Assembly: GCF_013284245.2 (NCBI RefSeq)
Contig: NZ_CP085876.1
Location: 2,959,001-3,023,000 of the forward strand
Source: Brevibacillus sp. DP1.3A
GTDB lineage: Bacteria > Bacillota > Bacilli > Brevibacillales > Brevibacillaceae
Length of the DNA: 64,000 nucleotides
Direction: 5' to 3'
Position numbers and translations under genes: made by a program. The notes under the pieces were generated by a model. The model had not been told where the DNA came from, searched no databases, and saw nothing but the letters and a program-made list of their open reading frames with translations. This document shows, one piece after another, positions 1-7,658 of this stretch (position 1 is the stretch's first letter; every line of letters starts with the position of its first letter).

Positions 1-811
1 CGCGCTTCTTCCGGATATACCAGCCGCGTTTATGAAAGGAGATGGACCTGTAATTCTGGGCGAGTCTGATGATTCGTTTACGAGTAAGTGATGCTGGTTT
101 TGAAGATAAGCTTTTGTTAAGAGAACTTCTTACAACCAGATGACCGGGGTAGTGAGCTTTCACGAAGTTACCGTAAGTTTCGAACTCGGAGAAGCCGGCA
201 TAACTCTGCTTGTTGGTTTTCTTGATAATCGCCCAGTACCATCTAGTCTTATGCCTAGCCTCAATTTTAGACTTCAGCCGGGAGAGCTTCGATTTGTCGA
301 ACAGCATATAGTGGGCAACGAAAGAGCGCGAAGCGGTTGGCTTGGTCCCCATTAATTTCTTGTAGGTGCGAAAATACTCGGGACGACTCCAGTTACGGCA
401 GTAAAAAACGGTTTTCCCATTGACGAGAAACACATGAGGTCGAATGAGAATGGTGTCGGCGTCAATCACAAGATAATACCTTTGCTTGGTCAAGTTTCCT
501 CCCGCCAGCTTCAACAATTGTTGGAGCAGCCAGCCTGAGCGATTGGTGCGTTTGGTTTGGTAGTGAATGTCTTTTTTGGTAATCGGTAGGACGCGTTTTT
601 CATTGATGAAGGTGCAGTTTTTATGCCGGCAAAGGGCTTGGATTCGTTTGCTTGGTGGCGATACAACCATGATCCTACCAACCGGATGCTTCACTTGCTT
701 ACGGATACTGTCAATGACATACGGAAGAGTGCCAAGGTCTTTCTCAATAGCTGGGATCAGGACATCAATTTTAATAGAGCTGTTGAAGGTGCTTTTCACT
801 GAACGAGACAA
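1..811 (-). CDS. DUF6492-like putative glycosyltransferase, cut by left edge
   Basis: The reverse strand is open from a TTG at 811 to the window edge, about 270 codons with no stop. An AAGGAG eight bases upstream supports the TTG. The N-terminus reads as a nucleotide-sugar-transferase-like fold (IKIDVLIPAIEKDLGTLPYV), and a DADTI motif near residue 115 resembles the DxD metal site of GT-A glycosyltransferases. The protein resembles the uncharacterised DUF6492 family, which is my recollection rather than a search. Substrate is unknown. The C-terminus lies outside the window, so intactness cannot be judged. It is the only long ORF before 1.5 kb. Confidence 0.65.
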   Translation of the reverse strand, partial: MSRSVKSTFNSSIKIDVLIPAIEKDLGTLPYVIDSIRKQVKHPVGRIMVVSPPSKRIQALCRHKNCTFINEKRVLPITKKDIHYQTKRTNRSGWLLQQLLKLAGGNLTKQRYYLVIDADTILIRPHVFLVNGKTVFYCRNWSRPEYFRTYKKLMGTKPTASRSFVAHYMLFDKSKLSRLKSKIEARHKTRWYWAIIKKTNKQSYAGFSEFETYGNFVKAHYPGHLVVRSSLNKSLSSKPASLTRKRIIRLAQNYRSISFHKRGWYIRKKR

Positions 812-1197
812 CTTCTCAACTCCTTTTCACTAAGCAGTTTCAACCATATGTGTCTGAACAGGTTGGCCAGAGTGTCCGACATTCCAGATAGGATATGATT
901 TTCTTCCTTAGGGTGAATATGTCAGAAATGGAAATCCTGAAAAATGTGTGTATGTCTGCCTTCTTGAGTCATTGAGTAAGTATTTACATTTCAAAAATTT
1001 ATGTAAAACCCCTTTGAAACTCTCCTCACTTTGTCTCGTCGAAATCGTTGACATACAACAATGGCAGCTCGATCCGACTCCGTTGGTTCTGACTGGATCA
1101 ATACGTTTCTTTGAAGATAGACCGGAACAGATGGAGCTGGCAGAAAACCAGGAGCGCTGTGATGGCCGCGACGAAATCCGACGAAACCGACGAAAGT
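812..1197. other. Gene-poor stretch with possible decayed coding scrap
   Basis: No start-to-stop gene with a ribosome-binding site is visible. On the plus strand around 1080-1165 one frame reads SIRFFEDRPEQMELAENQ, which recalls the Q-motif region of DinG-type helicases, but it runs into a small GACGAAA-type repeat (about 1169-1197) and then into the oxidoreductase remnant. I treat it as debris. Confidence 0.3.
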
Positions 1198-1395
1198 AAA
1201 AATTTAACAATTAAACAAGCACCATTGGTCGTAACAGGTGGTTTCCGTTCCGAAGAAGGTATGAATGAAGCAATCGAAAGTGGAGCAGTTGATATGGTTG
1301 GTGTCGGAAAACTATTTGCATTAAACCCTGATTTCCCAAATCAGATTATCCTTGGCAATTATCGTACTGTTACGATTACTTGCAGCCGCAAATAA
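1198..1395 (+). pseudogene. NADH:flavin oxidoreductase (Old Yellow Enzyme) C-terminal remnant
   Basis: About 65 codons encode a stretch typical of the C-terminal half of Old Yellow Enzyme TIM barrels: PLVVTGGFRSEEGMNEAIES followed by GAVDMVGVGKLFALNPDFPN. In the family this segment carries the phosphate-binding part of the FMN site. Intact enzymes have about 350-400 residues, so about 300 N-terminal residues are missing and no ribosome-binding site precedes the fragment. The upstream junction at about 1197 is a change to unrelated sequence. It is a dead fragment, not a functional reductase. Confidence 0.7.
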
Positions 1396-1477
1396 AAGCA
1401 CGTCTCAAAATGCGAATTTGGACAAAGAGCGGCATGCGTCGATCACCAGTGTTTGTTGATTTTATTCTAGCTGGCTA

Positions 1478-1520
1478 GTAAAAAAACCGTCCCTGTTTTT
1501 TTAGGAGACGGTTTTTTTAC
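1478..1520. terminator. Bidirectional intrinsic terminator
   Basis: Perfect 14-base arms, GTAAAAAAACCGTC at 1478 and its complement ending at 1520, with A and T tracts on both sides. It closes the minus-strand nuclease gene and would also stop plus-strand transcripts. The CGTCCC-T-tract-GGAGACG core recurs at 3211-3244. Confidence 0.8.
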
Positions 1521-1570
1521 TGTAAATGTCTATTCGTATCCGGAATTTGCGGGTACACGAAACAAATACT

Positions 1571-1999
1571 TTATTTGACCACGATTTCAACTTTTGTTCC
1601 GTTTGGATAATCCTCTAATTGATTGGATATCCACGATCCAGCTCCTCGATTATCTGAAGGCGATATGTATTCGATATGTGCTCCCGTGCCTCCCTCAGCG
1701 CACATGGCCATAGGCCATTCATCTCGATCATATCCCTTTTTTGTAGGAATGCCCTTGAGAGAATCTTGGCGATTTTCATCTGCTCCATCGCGGTCAATTG
1801 TGCATATAGCTGACTTCCCAGAGGCAATCGCTTCTTTGATATGCTTTGCAGTCTGAGGATATCGATCAGAAGGAAAAACAATCGTATGGTCTACGTTCCC
1901 GTTGCTGACTGTTTTTTCCTCTATTGGCACAAGTCCAAAGAAATAGGCGGCGCCGATCAGCAGCACCACAATCAACATCAGCATTTTTTTCTGTGTCAT
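1571..1999 (-). CDS. nucA: NucA/NucB-family extracellular deoxyribonuclease
   Basis: 142 residues. The ATG at 1999 is chosen over a TTG five codons upstream because GGAGGA sits seven bases before it and overlaps the TTG. Residues 1-22 form a hydrophobic membrane anchor or signal ([20 protein letters not shown]). The rest matches the NucA/NucB fold: [20 protein letters not shown] is the conserved core, followed by the [16 protein letters not shown] segment. In Bacillus, NucA cuts DNA at the cell surface during competence and NucB is secreted in sporulation. The single N-terminal helix and lack of a clear cleavage site favour the anchored NucA type. Monocistronic. Confidence 0.85.
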   Translation of the reverse strand: MTQKKMLMLIVVLLIGAAYFFGLVPIEEKTVSNGNVDHTIVFPSDRYPQTAKHIKEAIASGKSAICTIDRDGADENRQDSLKGIPTKKGYDRDEWPMAMCAEGGTGAHIEYISPSDNRGAGSWISNQLEDYPNGTKVEIVVK

Positions 2000-2160
2000 G
2001 CTTTTGTCCTCCAATATAAGTTCTATTTCAACCGCCCAGGATTATGGAGAAGCGGTGTGATTGGCCTGAGTAAAGGGAGCTAGCTATACCTGCAAAGGTC
2101 GGAAGTCCAAAGAATGACGACCCAAATGTATCGAAGAGATTGCTAACCTATGAATAAAAA

Positions 2161-2192
2161 GAGGCACCTCCCTGTTTAAGAGGAGGTGCCTC
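2161..2192 (-). terminator. Terminator of discoidin-domain gene
   Basis: GAGGCACCTCC and its complement form an 11-base stem around a ten-base loop, seven bases past the stop at 2199, followed on the minus strand by TTTTTATT. Confidence 0.85.
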
Positions 2193-2198
2193 GTCATG

Positions 2199-3071
2199 TT
2201 ATTTGGTATATTCCACCACTTCAAACGATTGAATCTTACTGAAAGCCACATAATCTTTGCGAGCAGTAAATGGCCCTTTGTTAAAGTCCTTATCGAACAT
2301 GTATGTTTCTTTTCCTCTACCATCTGCACGGCCATTATACCAGTCGATGAAGTCTTGAACTTCGGTTGCAGTTAATTCGAACTCTTTCTCGAGACCACTG
2401 ATCATTTTAATAACCAGTAGAGCGTTGTCACCGGTTGGTTCTGGCTCAGGCTTTGGCTCAGGATCAGTACTTGTGATTGTATCGCCTGTCATCTCTATTT
2501 CCATGATTCCTACAGAACTACCAGACGGATCATAATAACTATTTAGTACATTAATACGATAAAACCTAAAATATTTGTCATTATTCGTTTCTACTGTTAT
2601 TGGAGTTCTATCATTTTCAAATGTACCTTCAGTAACAAGAGACCATGTCAAACCATCATTTGAACCATAAAATTTCCAGTCTTTTATAAGTGACTGTAGA
2701 GAGTCATTATGAAATAAAGGGGTTATAGTCATGGTATTAACTTTCTTTTTTTCGGAAGGACCGAAGTCAATTTTTAAAAAATGTCCTCCTTCAGGGGGAG
2801 TTGTTGCATAAACGTACCAAAAATCTAAGTGGCTAAAATCAACAGAATCGTCAAATGCTTTCCAGCCATAGTCATTCCGTCCACCGCTTCCATAATGTGC
2901 GCTTTCACTAATAATAATAGGGCCTGGTTTATCAAAGTCAGTCATAGTTGGAATAAGGTCCTTATTGGTTTGTTGATCTTCAGCTAAACTAATGTTTTGC
3001 CCAGAAAATAAAACGGCAGTGATTAGACCCATACTTACAAAAAACTTACTGTATCTCTTTACAAAATCCAT
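2199..3071 (-). CDS. Secreted F5/8 type C (discoidin-like) domain protein
   Basis: 290 residues with an AAGG four bases before the ATG. Residues 1-30 are a signal peptide ending near ISLAED. Residues about 50-195 look like a discoidin/F5-8 C beta-sandwich: a GWKAFDD motif, a W-Y pair, KDWKFYGSNDGLTWSLV, a segment describing response to binding, and a closing VGIMEIEMTG strand. A Pro-Glu-Lys linker (about 200-215) leads to a C-terminal domain of about 75 residues with no family I know. Such domains usually bind carbohydrate. No LPXTG anchor or catalytic domain is seen, so I infer a secreted binding protein. Flanked by its own terminator. Confidence 0.7.
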   Translation of the reverse strand: MDFVKRYSKFFVSMGLITAVLFSGQNISLAEDQQTNKDLIPTMTDFDKPGPIIISESAHYGSGGRNDYGWKAFDDSVDFSHLDFWYVYATTPPEGGHFLKIDFGPSEKKKVNTMTITPLFHNDSLQSLIKDWKFYGSNDGLTWSLVTEGTFENDRTPITVETNNDKYFRFYRINVLNSYYDPSGSSVGIMEIEMTGDTITSTDPEPKPEPEPTGDNALLVIKMISGLEKEFELTATEVQDFIDWYNGRADGRGKETYMFDKDFNKGPFTARKDYVAFSKIQSFEVVEYTK

Positions 3072-3210
3072 AAAACCTTGAACTGTTAAAAATGGATAAT
3101 TTCTCTTAGGAATATATTACATTTCGATGATTTGAGCAAAACAGTAAAAGGAATAAATTCAAATCAAAGGAACATTCAATGAAAATGTTCATATTGTGTT
3201 CAAGAAATAG

Positions 3211-3244
3211 AAAACCCGTCCCTATTTTTAAGGAGACGAGTTTT
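3211..3244. terminator. Imperfect terminator-like hairpin
   Basis: AAAAC-C-CGTCC pairs with GGAGACG-A-GTTTT around an AT-rich loop. It has the same core as the 1478-1520 hairpin and lies in non-coding DNA upstream of the discoidin gene. Confidence 0.5.
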
Positions 3245-3276
3245 CTTCATAAAATATTTAAGATTGAAGGGCTCTA
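3245..3276. repeat. Copy 1 of a 32-base imperfect direct repeat (copy 2 at 6625-6656)
   Basis: The two copies differ at only two positions and share an uninterrupted AGATTGAAGGGCTCTA. Copy 2 covers the last codons and stop of a short-chain dehydrogenase remnant, so copy 1 is probably a second scrap of the same gene end. Confidence 0.6.
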
Positions 3277-3498
3277 AGCAGCATAATTTCTACATGCATA
3301 ACGCACCCACAAATCACCCACAAAAAGATGAAATGATTTGATGTCATTTGATACAACAGTAGGTGAAACAGTTGACATTAAGCGATTTTCATGGAGTTTT
3401 AAAACTGATCGAAAGCCAAGAACATGTTCCGCAGACGCGGCCCAGATGAGCATTTTCAAGTTCGGTACTTAACACGATGTGTATTGTGAAAAGTAGAT

Positions 3499-3945
3499 TT
3501 AGTGGAACCACATTGCCGTGTTAGGGGGGCAGATGGGCATATTTCCGTCTGCAACCATATTGAAATTGAGCATGAAGTTAGTTCCTTCTCTGTTTGTCAC
3601 CACTTCATCGACCCAAAAGATTGGCTGGATTGCAATCGAATTGTCAGCATTGAGCACTGCAGCACTACTATCATTTACTGTCCCCCAATGCCAGCGGAAA
3701 GCACGAACATACTGCTCGCCAAGTAGTACACCAAGTGCGATACAGTCGTCATTTTCAAGTGTTTGCTTGTTTGATTTCAGTTCGCGTACCCACTCGGTGA
3801 TGACTTTGACAATATCATGGGGCTGATCGTCCAACTTTACTTGCAGAAGCTTTGCAGCATGCTGCTGAAATTTAACAATTTCTTGTAGGGTTTCATTATC
3901 GAGTTTGCCTATTTTGGCAATTTCATTTCCTTGGATTTCTTTCAT
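3499..3945 (-). CDS. Hypothetical soluble protein, 148 aa
   Basis: The ATG at 3945 is preceded by GAGGTGG five bases upstream. An in-frame GTG three codons earlier overlaps that site and is rejected. The protein has no signal or membrane segment. An N-terminal helical part is followed by ALGVLLGEQYVRAFRWHWG and a mixed alpha/beta C-terminus ending CPPNTAMWFH. The ALGVLLGEQ segment loosely recalls DUF3806-type or polymorphic-toxin immunity proteins, but I cannot assign a family. It stands alone among remnants. Confidence 0.55.
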   Translation of the reverse strand: MKEIQGNEIAKIGKLDNETLQEIVKFQQHAAKLLQVKLDDQPHDIVKVITEWVRELKSNKQTLENDDCIALGVLLGEQYVRAFRWHWGTVNDSSAAVLNADNSIAIQPIFWVDEVVTNREGTNFMLNFNMVADGNMPICPPNTAMWFH

Positions 3946-4056
3946 GCGTGCCACCTCAATATATCGTTTATTTAGGGAAGTTAGTTAATCACTAGCCTTT
4001 GAATTATTTGACAATAAACTATTTGTATCACAATAGTTATTAAGTAGAAACACAAA

Positions 4057-4081
4057 TAGCCGTTCCTATAATGGACGGCTA
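4057..4081 (-). terminator. Short hairpin terminator after M23 remnant
   Basis: TAGCCGT-CC pairs with GG-ACGGCTA just past the stop at 4100. The minus-strand tail is weakly T-rich. Confidence 0.55.
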
Positions 4082-4099
4082 AAAGTGAAGTCCAGGACG

Positions 4100-4498
4100 C
4101 TAAGGACGAATACGTCCCAAACGACGGATAGGACGGACCCCTTCTATAGTCCAATCACAAGTTGGCCTATTATACCAAGTGGCAACATCACCACGAGTAT
4201 ACCGTCCAACATGAAGATTAAGTCCTGTTGTCACGCCTGAAAAGTCTACAGTGCCAAGGAATTGTCCACTTGGGATAAACATCCCTTTCTGTAAAGTGGT
4301 AGATGGTCTAACGTGAGCGTACTCAGTATAGAACTCATCCCTTCCTTGGACCAGGACCATATTAGCATACAGGGGGCGGTCACCAACAAACCGGGGGCGA
4401 AGAAGGTATGTGCCCCAATCAATACCATTAAATACCAAGCCTTTCGAACTGGGATGATCAGGTCCACAGTCCTTAGAGATCAGACACTTGATGACGTA
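4100..4498 (-). pseudogene. M23-like peptidase remnant with lost zinc ligands
   Basis: The frame is open from 4498 to 4100 but offers no good start. It reads through NGIDWGTY, ANMVLVQGRDEFYTEYAHVR, GQFLGTVDFSG and LNLHVGRY, which line up with LytM/M23 landmarks (HxGIDW, VxVxHxxGYxTxYxHL, GxxLGxVGxTG, HLHFGR). Where M23 enzymes have zinc-binding His, this copy has Phe (FNGID) and Asn (NLHVG), so catalysis is unlikely. The C-terminal NRPTCDWTIEGV is unusual. Either a broken gene or an inactive derivative whose N-terminus has been lost. Confidence 0.5.
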
Positions 4499-4900
4499 TC
4501 AAAGGGATGTCTACCATACACTTTCAAATATTCATCACTCCAAGGTTTTTTACAGTTTATTACAATTATTTGCGAGTGGTGACAGCTACCCTATATGTTT
4601 TGGGATGCCATTACTAGGTTAGTAGAATGCCAATAAATCTCACTTTCATAGGGTGGGATTCAATAAAGGAACTACTTCCTGATGTAACAGCAACTTTTGA
4701 GAAAACCCTTGAACAGTATAACGATTACTACCCTAATCATACTTGCAATGTCATATACAGTTGAAGCGTATTGGAGCAAGTCACAAGAGGCTTGATTGCA
4801 TCGATATCGAGAACTAATTCATGTTGTAACCACTTCAGTAGGAAATTTAATCTGTTTGGAGAATATGATTAATCAATTATTCGAATAGGGGGACTTTAAT
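4499..4900. other. Gene-poor stretch with one doubtful 45-codon ORF
   Basis: A plus-strand ORF at 4627-4764 encodes a natural-looking 45-residue sequence starting MPINLTFIGWDSIKELLPDV, but it has no convincing ribosome-binding site and may be the head of a truncated gene. Nothing else is supported. Confidence 0.3.
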
Positions 4901-5278
4901 GTGGGCTTGTTAGACGGTCTAATGGGTAATGCTTCGGAAGTTAACATTGCAGATGTTCAAAAGGAGTATGCTCAAATCTTAGCGAACAATGAGAGCATAG
5001 AAAAGGCGTACAAATTAATTCGTGATATGTTCATCTTCACCAACAAGCGGTTAATACTGGTTGATAAGCAAGGCATTACTGGTAGAAAGACAGAGTACCA
5101 TTCCATTCCTTATAAAAGTATTCATCATTTTAGCATTGAAACAGCTGGAAATTTTGATTTGGATGCGGAATTAAAAATTTGGGTTTCTGGAAGTGCAGTA
5201 CCGATCCAAAAACAATTTAACAAGAACTTGAATATTTATCACATACAGAGCGTATTGGCCGAGTACATTTTGGATTAG
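4901..5278 (+). CDS. Bacterial PH-domain protein (PF08000-like)
   Basis: 125 residues with a GTG start, supported by GGGGGAC six bases upstream. The sequence from about residue 35 has the bacterial pleckstrin-homology pattern: RDMFIFTNKRLILVDKQGIT, then a YHSIPYKSIHHFSIETAG strand pair, then DLDAELKIWVSG and a final helix. Related proteins in Bacillus (YozO/YvbH N-terminal type) are small, cytosolic and functionally uncharacterised. Length is normal for the family, so this gene appears intact among broken neighbours. A terminator follows 13 bases after the stop. Confidence 0.8.
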   Translation: MGLLDGLMGNASEVNIADVQKEYAQILANNESIEKAYKLIRDMFIFTNKRLILVDKQGITGRKTEYHSIPYKSIHHFSIETAGNFDLDAELKIWVSGSAVPIQKQFNKNLNIYHIQSVLAEYILD

Positions 5279-5290
5279 TCTCGCTTGATA

Positions 5291-5322
5291 AAAAGTCCTC
5301 CTTCATTCCGGGGAGGGCTTTA
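5291..5322 (+). terminator. Terminator of PH-domain gene
   Basis: AAAGTCCTCC pairs imperfectly with GGAGGGCTTT, followed by TATTTC. Confidence 0.7.
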
Positions 5323-5689
5323 TTTCTCACGCAGAGATGACGAATCAAATTTTAGAACAGCTAAAAGAACAACAGAACCAAAATAATAAGAAACTAGACA
5401 TTATTGCACGTTCTCATTTTATTTGCACATAAGGAAGTATTACAAACTATTTACCAATATTTATACATGAAATAGCCGCCCAATCAAACCGATAAAAGTA
5501 ATGTAATAGGATATCTAGTGTAGATTCTCTTGGGGATATGGCGTACGACTTAATCTGTGCAGATGAGTCTGCGCTATTTTTTTGTGGCAAGAGAAGGTAT
5601 GCATACCTATATATACTTGTAGGAAGTATTGAGGTGATAACTTACTATATAGATGACCACTTTTTTATTCACGTATTACTTCTTGTGTA
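5323..5689. other. Intergenic stretch without a supported gene
   Basis: A 31-codon plus-strand ORF at 5337-5432 (MTNQILEQLKEQQNQ) lacks a ribosome-binding site and may be a truncated small gene. A 65-codon frame at 5538-5735 runs into a terminator and is rejected. Confidence 0.3.
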
Positions 5690-5723
5690 CCCCAATTTGC
5701 TTAAAGCAATTGGGGACTTTTTT
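5690..5723 (+). terminator. Strong hairpin terminator
   Basis: CCCCAATT-T-GC / GC-AATTGGGG stem followed by a T run (ACTTTTTTG). It lies immediately before the ligase remnant and closes no gene that I can identify. Confidence 0.75.
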
Positions 5724-5736
5724 GTATGGAGGTGAC

Positions 5737-5826
5737 CTCAAGCTTATTTCACCGATGCTGTTCGAACAGGTAGATAAGTCGTTATCCGACGGCCGTTACA
5801 TTTTCGAATCTAAAGTAGCTCTATAA
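5737..5826 (+). pseudogene. ATP-dependent DNA ligase N-terminal stub
   Basis: Thirty codons read LKLISPMLFEQVDKSLSDGR then YIFESKVAL and stop. This is the start of the adenylation domain of short ATP-dependent DNA ligases, in which ESKxDG carries the lysine that receives AMP. Here the frame ends two residues after that lysine, with DG replaced. GGAGGTGA precedes the frame but no start codon is placed well, so both ends are damaged. It cannot be functional. Confidence 0.55.
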
Positions 5827-5910
5827 AACAATAGGTACATGATAAAAAACAATCCCAATTCATTTGTACCATACATTACAAGCAAAATTTAATATGTACA
5901 TAAATATCAA

Positions 5911-5954
5911 ACTGTACAAAAATAGCCTGAGTGAACAGCTATTTTTGTACAGTT
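5911..5954 (+). terminator. Long-stem terminator
   Basis: A perfect 16-base stem, ACTGTACAAAAATAGC with its complement, then TTTTTTAA. Probably the end of the former ligase unit. Confidence 0.75.
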
Positions 5955-6048
5955 TTTTAAAATAAGGCTCCGTTAAATGGTTGTCTTAATGTATCGATCT
6001 CCAGTTCTAATTCCTGAAATTCCTATAAGAAAGAGAGTTAGGAATACC

Positions 6049-6079
6049 TTGACTTGGAGCTTACTCTAAGGAGTATGGT
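6049..6079 (+). promoter_or_regulatory. MerR-type promoter with 19-bp spacer
   Basis: TTGACT and TATGGT are separated by 19 bases that hold the dyad TTGGAG-ctt-ACTCTAA. An over-long spacer spanned by a dyad is the hallmark of promoters that MerR regulators untwist. It lies 40 bases before the merR-like start, implying former autoregulation. Confidence 0.7.
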
Positions 6080-6118
6080 TATGACGGCAGGGAAAGATGA
6101 GCCAGTAAGGAGGCATTC

Positions 6119-6323
6119 ATGAACGAAGAACGGACGTATTCGATTTCCGAATTTGCAGAGCGGACAGGAGTTTCTACGGATACCCTACGATATTACGAGA
6201 AAATCGGATTGCTTGCTTCGCCGACGAGAGGCGGCGGACAAAAACGAATGTACGACGAGGAAGATATAGGCCGTATCCGTTTTTTGAACCATCTCAGAAG
6301 AACAGACATGCCACTCAAGAAAA
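6119..6323 (+). pseudogene. MerR-family regulator, N-terminal half only
   Basis: AAGGAGG lies before the ATG. Residues 1-68 form a complete MerR winged-helix: YSISEFAERTGVSTDTLRYY, EKIGLL, a wing, then DIGRIRFLNHLRRTDMPLKK. The long dimerisation helix and effector domain are absent. At about 6320 the reading passes directly into the C-terminal third of a short-chain dehydrogenase in another frame. Such regulators are commonly encoded beside an oxidoreductase, so a single deletion removed the rest of merR and the head of its neighbour. The remaining peptide (85 residues to the first stop) might still bind DNA as a monomer, but this is speculative. Confidence 0.75.
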
Positions 6324-6642
6324 TCCGTACACCCCGGTACCATCGTCACGGAGCTCTCCCGCCATTTGTCCAATGAAGAATTGAGCGCTTCTGGGGGTGA
6401 TTGACGTGCAGGGATGGCGGACGTTTAGCGAATTGACGGAGGAACGCAAAACCGTACCGGAAGGAGCCGCGACGATCGTCTGGTGTGCTGTAAGCAACCA
6501 ACTCGACGGGAAAGGCGGCGTTTATTGCCAAAATATCGATATTGCTCCTTTGGTTCCAATTGAAGTAGGGAAACCAGGAGTACCCGACGTATGCCCATGG
6601 GCTGCAGACGAGCAGGCTGCCAAGCTTCATGAAATATTTTAG
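6324..6642 (+). pseudogene. Short-chain dehydrogenase, C-terminal fragment with frameshift
   Basis: Immediately after the MerR piece, one frame reads SVHPGTIVTELSRHLSNEEL, the post-catalytic segment of retinol-dehydrogenase-like SDRs. A stop and frameshift near 6400 follow, then the other frame continues VPEGAATIVWCAVSNQL, GKGGVYCQNIDIAPL and ends AKLHEIF at the stop. The Rossmann N-terminus and the YxxxK active site are gone. Two lesions (5' deletion and internal shift) make this a pseudogene. Its last bases contain repeat copy 2 (6625-6656). Confidence 0.75.
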
Positions 6643-6656
6643 ATTGAAGGGCTCTA
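6625..6656. repeat. Copy 2 of a 32-base imperfect direct repeat (copy 1 at 3245-3276)
   Basis: It spans the last codons, stop and first 13 bases after the SDR remnant. It differs from copy 1 at two positions. Confidence 0.6.
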
Positions 6657-6673
6657 CAGCACGCCAATGATAT

Positions 6674-7311
6674 TTAATTCGATATGCTAACGGAACTTGG
6701 AGCGGGACCAAAAACTGGGGCTAATCTTGACGGGTGCAGCTTGGGGCTAAGGCCAAAAAATTCACAGAAGTTCATAATTAGCGGGCTCCACTTCTCAGGA
6801 TCGATGTAGTTCTTCTCGCCAGTCATTAGGATGTGTTCATCAACATGAACACGTATTATCTTTACTTCAATTGCTTTTAAAGAGCTGGGCAGTTCAAAAT
6901 TATGGACTTGTTCTACCACTGCCTCTAATTGAACCGGGCACTCCGCAACGCGTGGAGGCCGAATCAGGTCCGAATTTTGGGGGGTGAGCCTAGCCGTTCC
7001 GAATTTATCCGGTTCAAATCGGTATCCCACATTAGCCTTGCGCTCCGGGACAGGATTTCGTCCAGTTAGTGAGCCAGACAGTCCACCGCATGAGCAAGAT
7101 CAGACGAAGGAAGATTCAAAACACATTCGCGTTCGCGCAACAAATTGGTAACGGTTTGAGATGAGCTACTCATTCCAAGCATGCATGATTGATTAAGCCA
7201 CCATGCAGAAGACATAGGGGCAAGGTTGACAGAATTGTCCTCATTTAATGTGCTGATGAGTACAACTGGCGTCCCAAAGTAAAGAATTTTTGGTTCAACT
7301 ACCTTGTGCAT
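6674..7311 (-). pseudogene. Flavin reductase-like FMN-binding protein with one frameshift
   Basis: The ATG at 7311 is preceded by GGAGGG. The first frame (81 codons) reads FGTPVVLISTLNEDNSVNLA, SSAWWLNQSCMLGMSS, then ends at CLAH. A second frame resumes SLTGRNPVPERK, VGYRFEPDKFGTARLTP, and continues to 6674. Together they give about 212 residues of a flavin-reductase-like split-barrel protein (PF01613 type). Adding one G in the short G run at about 7070 (CTGGCTC to CTGGGCTC) joins the frames. It is either a real single-base loss or a sequencing slip. No other damage is seen, so a recent event is plausible. Confidence 0.75.
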
Positions 7312-7549
7312 AATGCGCTCCCTCCACTATAAAAAGAAAAGTTTTCCATCGTCTCAAATAAGAGACCTATTTCAAATTATAATGACTATTCTTTTCGTTA
7401 TTTTGCTGTTTCATTTCGATTGAACTTTACAAAACATTACTTGTGAGAAGGGGAAGGAGTAATCAATAGCTTGGTTGATCTAGAGGATTCCCCAATCTGT
7501 AACATGGGGCAATCTCTTTTCTTTATATACACAAAAAATATAAAAAACA

Positions 7550-7578
7550 TTGACATATAGGATAAAATATGTGATTAT
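7550..7578 (+). promoter_or_regulatory. Promoter of siderophore-binding protein gene
   Basis: TTGACA, 17 bases, GATTAT. The Fur box begins 14 bases downstream, so repressor binding would block initiation or elongation. Confidence 0.6.
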
Positions 7579-7591
7579 CTTCTCTGTCACT

Positions 7592-7610
7592 TATAATGAT
7601 AATCATTATC
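7592..7610 (+). promoter_or_regulatory. Fur box
   Basis: The 19 bases match the classical Fur consensus GATAATGATAATCATTATC at 18 positions (first base T instead of G). Iron-replete cells would repress the downstream lipoprotein gene. Confidence 0.9.
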
Positions 7611-7658
7611 AAAAAGAAACTTCACACCAAACATCACATGACAAGGAGAAATGAGCGT

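Larger units (their letters stand above)
3072..3498. other. Intergenic region with hairpin and repeat only
   Basis: It contains the hairpin at 3211-3244 and repeat copy 1. A 61-codon minus-strand frame at 3274-3459 has no ribosome-binding site and no recognisable family. I do not call it a gene. Confidence 0.5.

Noticed and set aside
3274..3459. 61-codon minus-strand ORF
   Set aside because: No ribosome-binding site, overlaps the repeat, composition unlike neighbours.
5538..5735. 65-codon plus-strand ORF
   Set aside because: It runs through a strong terminator hairpin (5690-5723) and has no ribosome-binding site.
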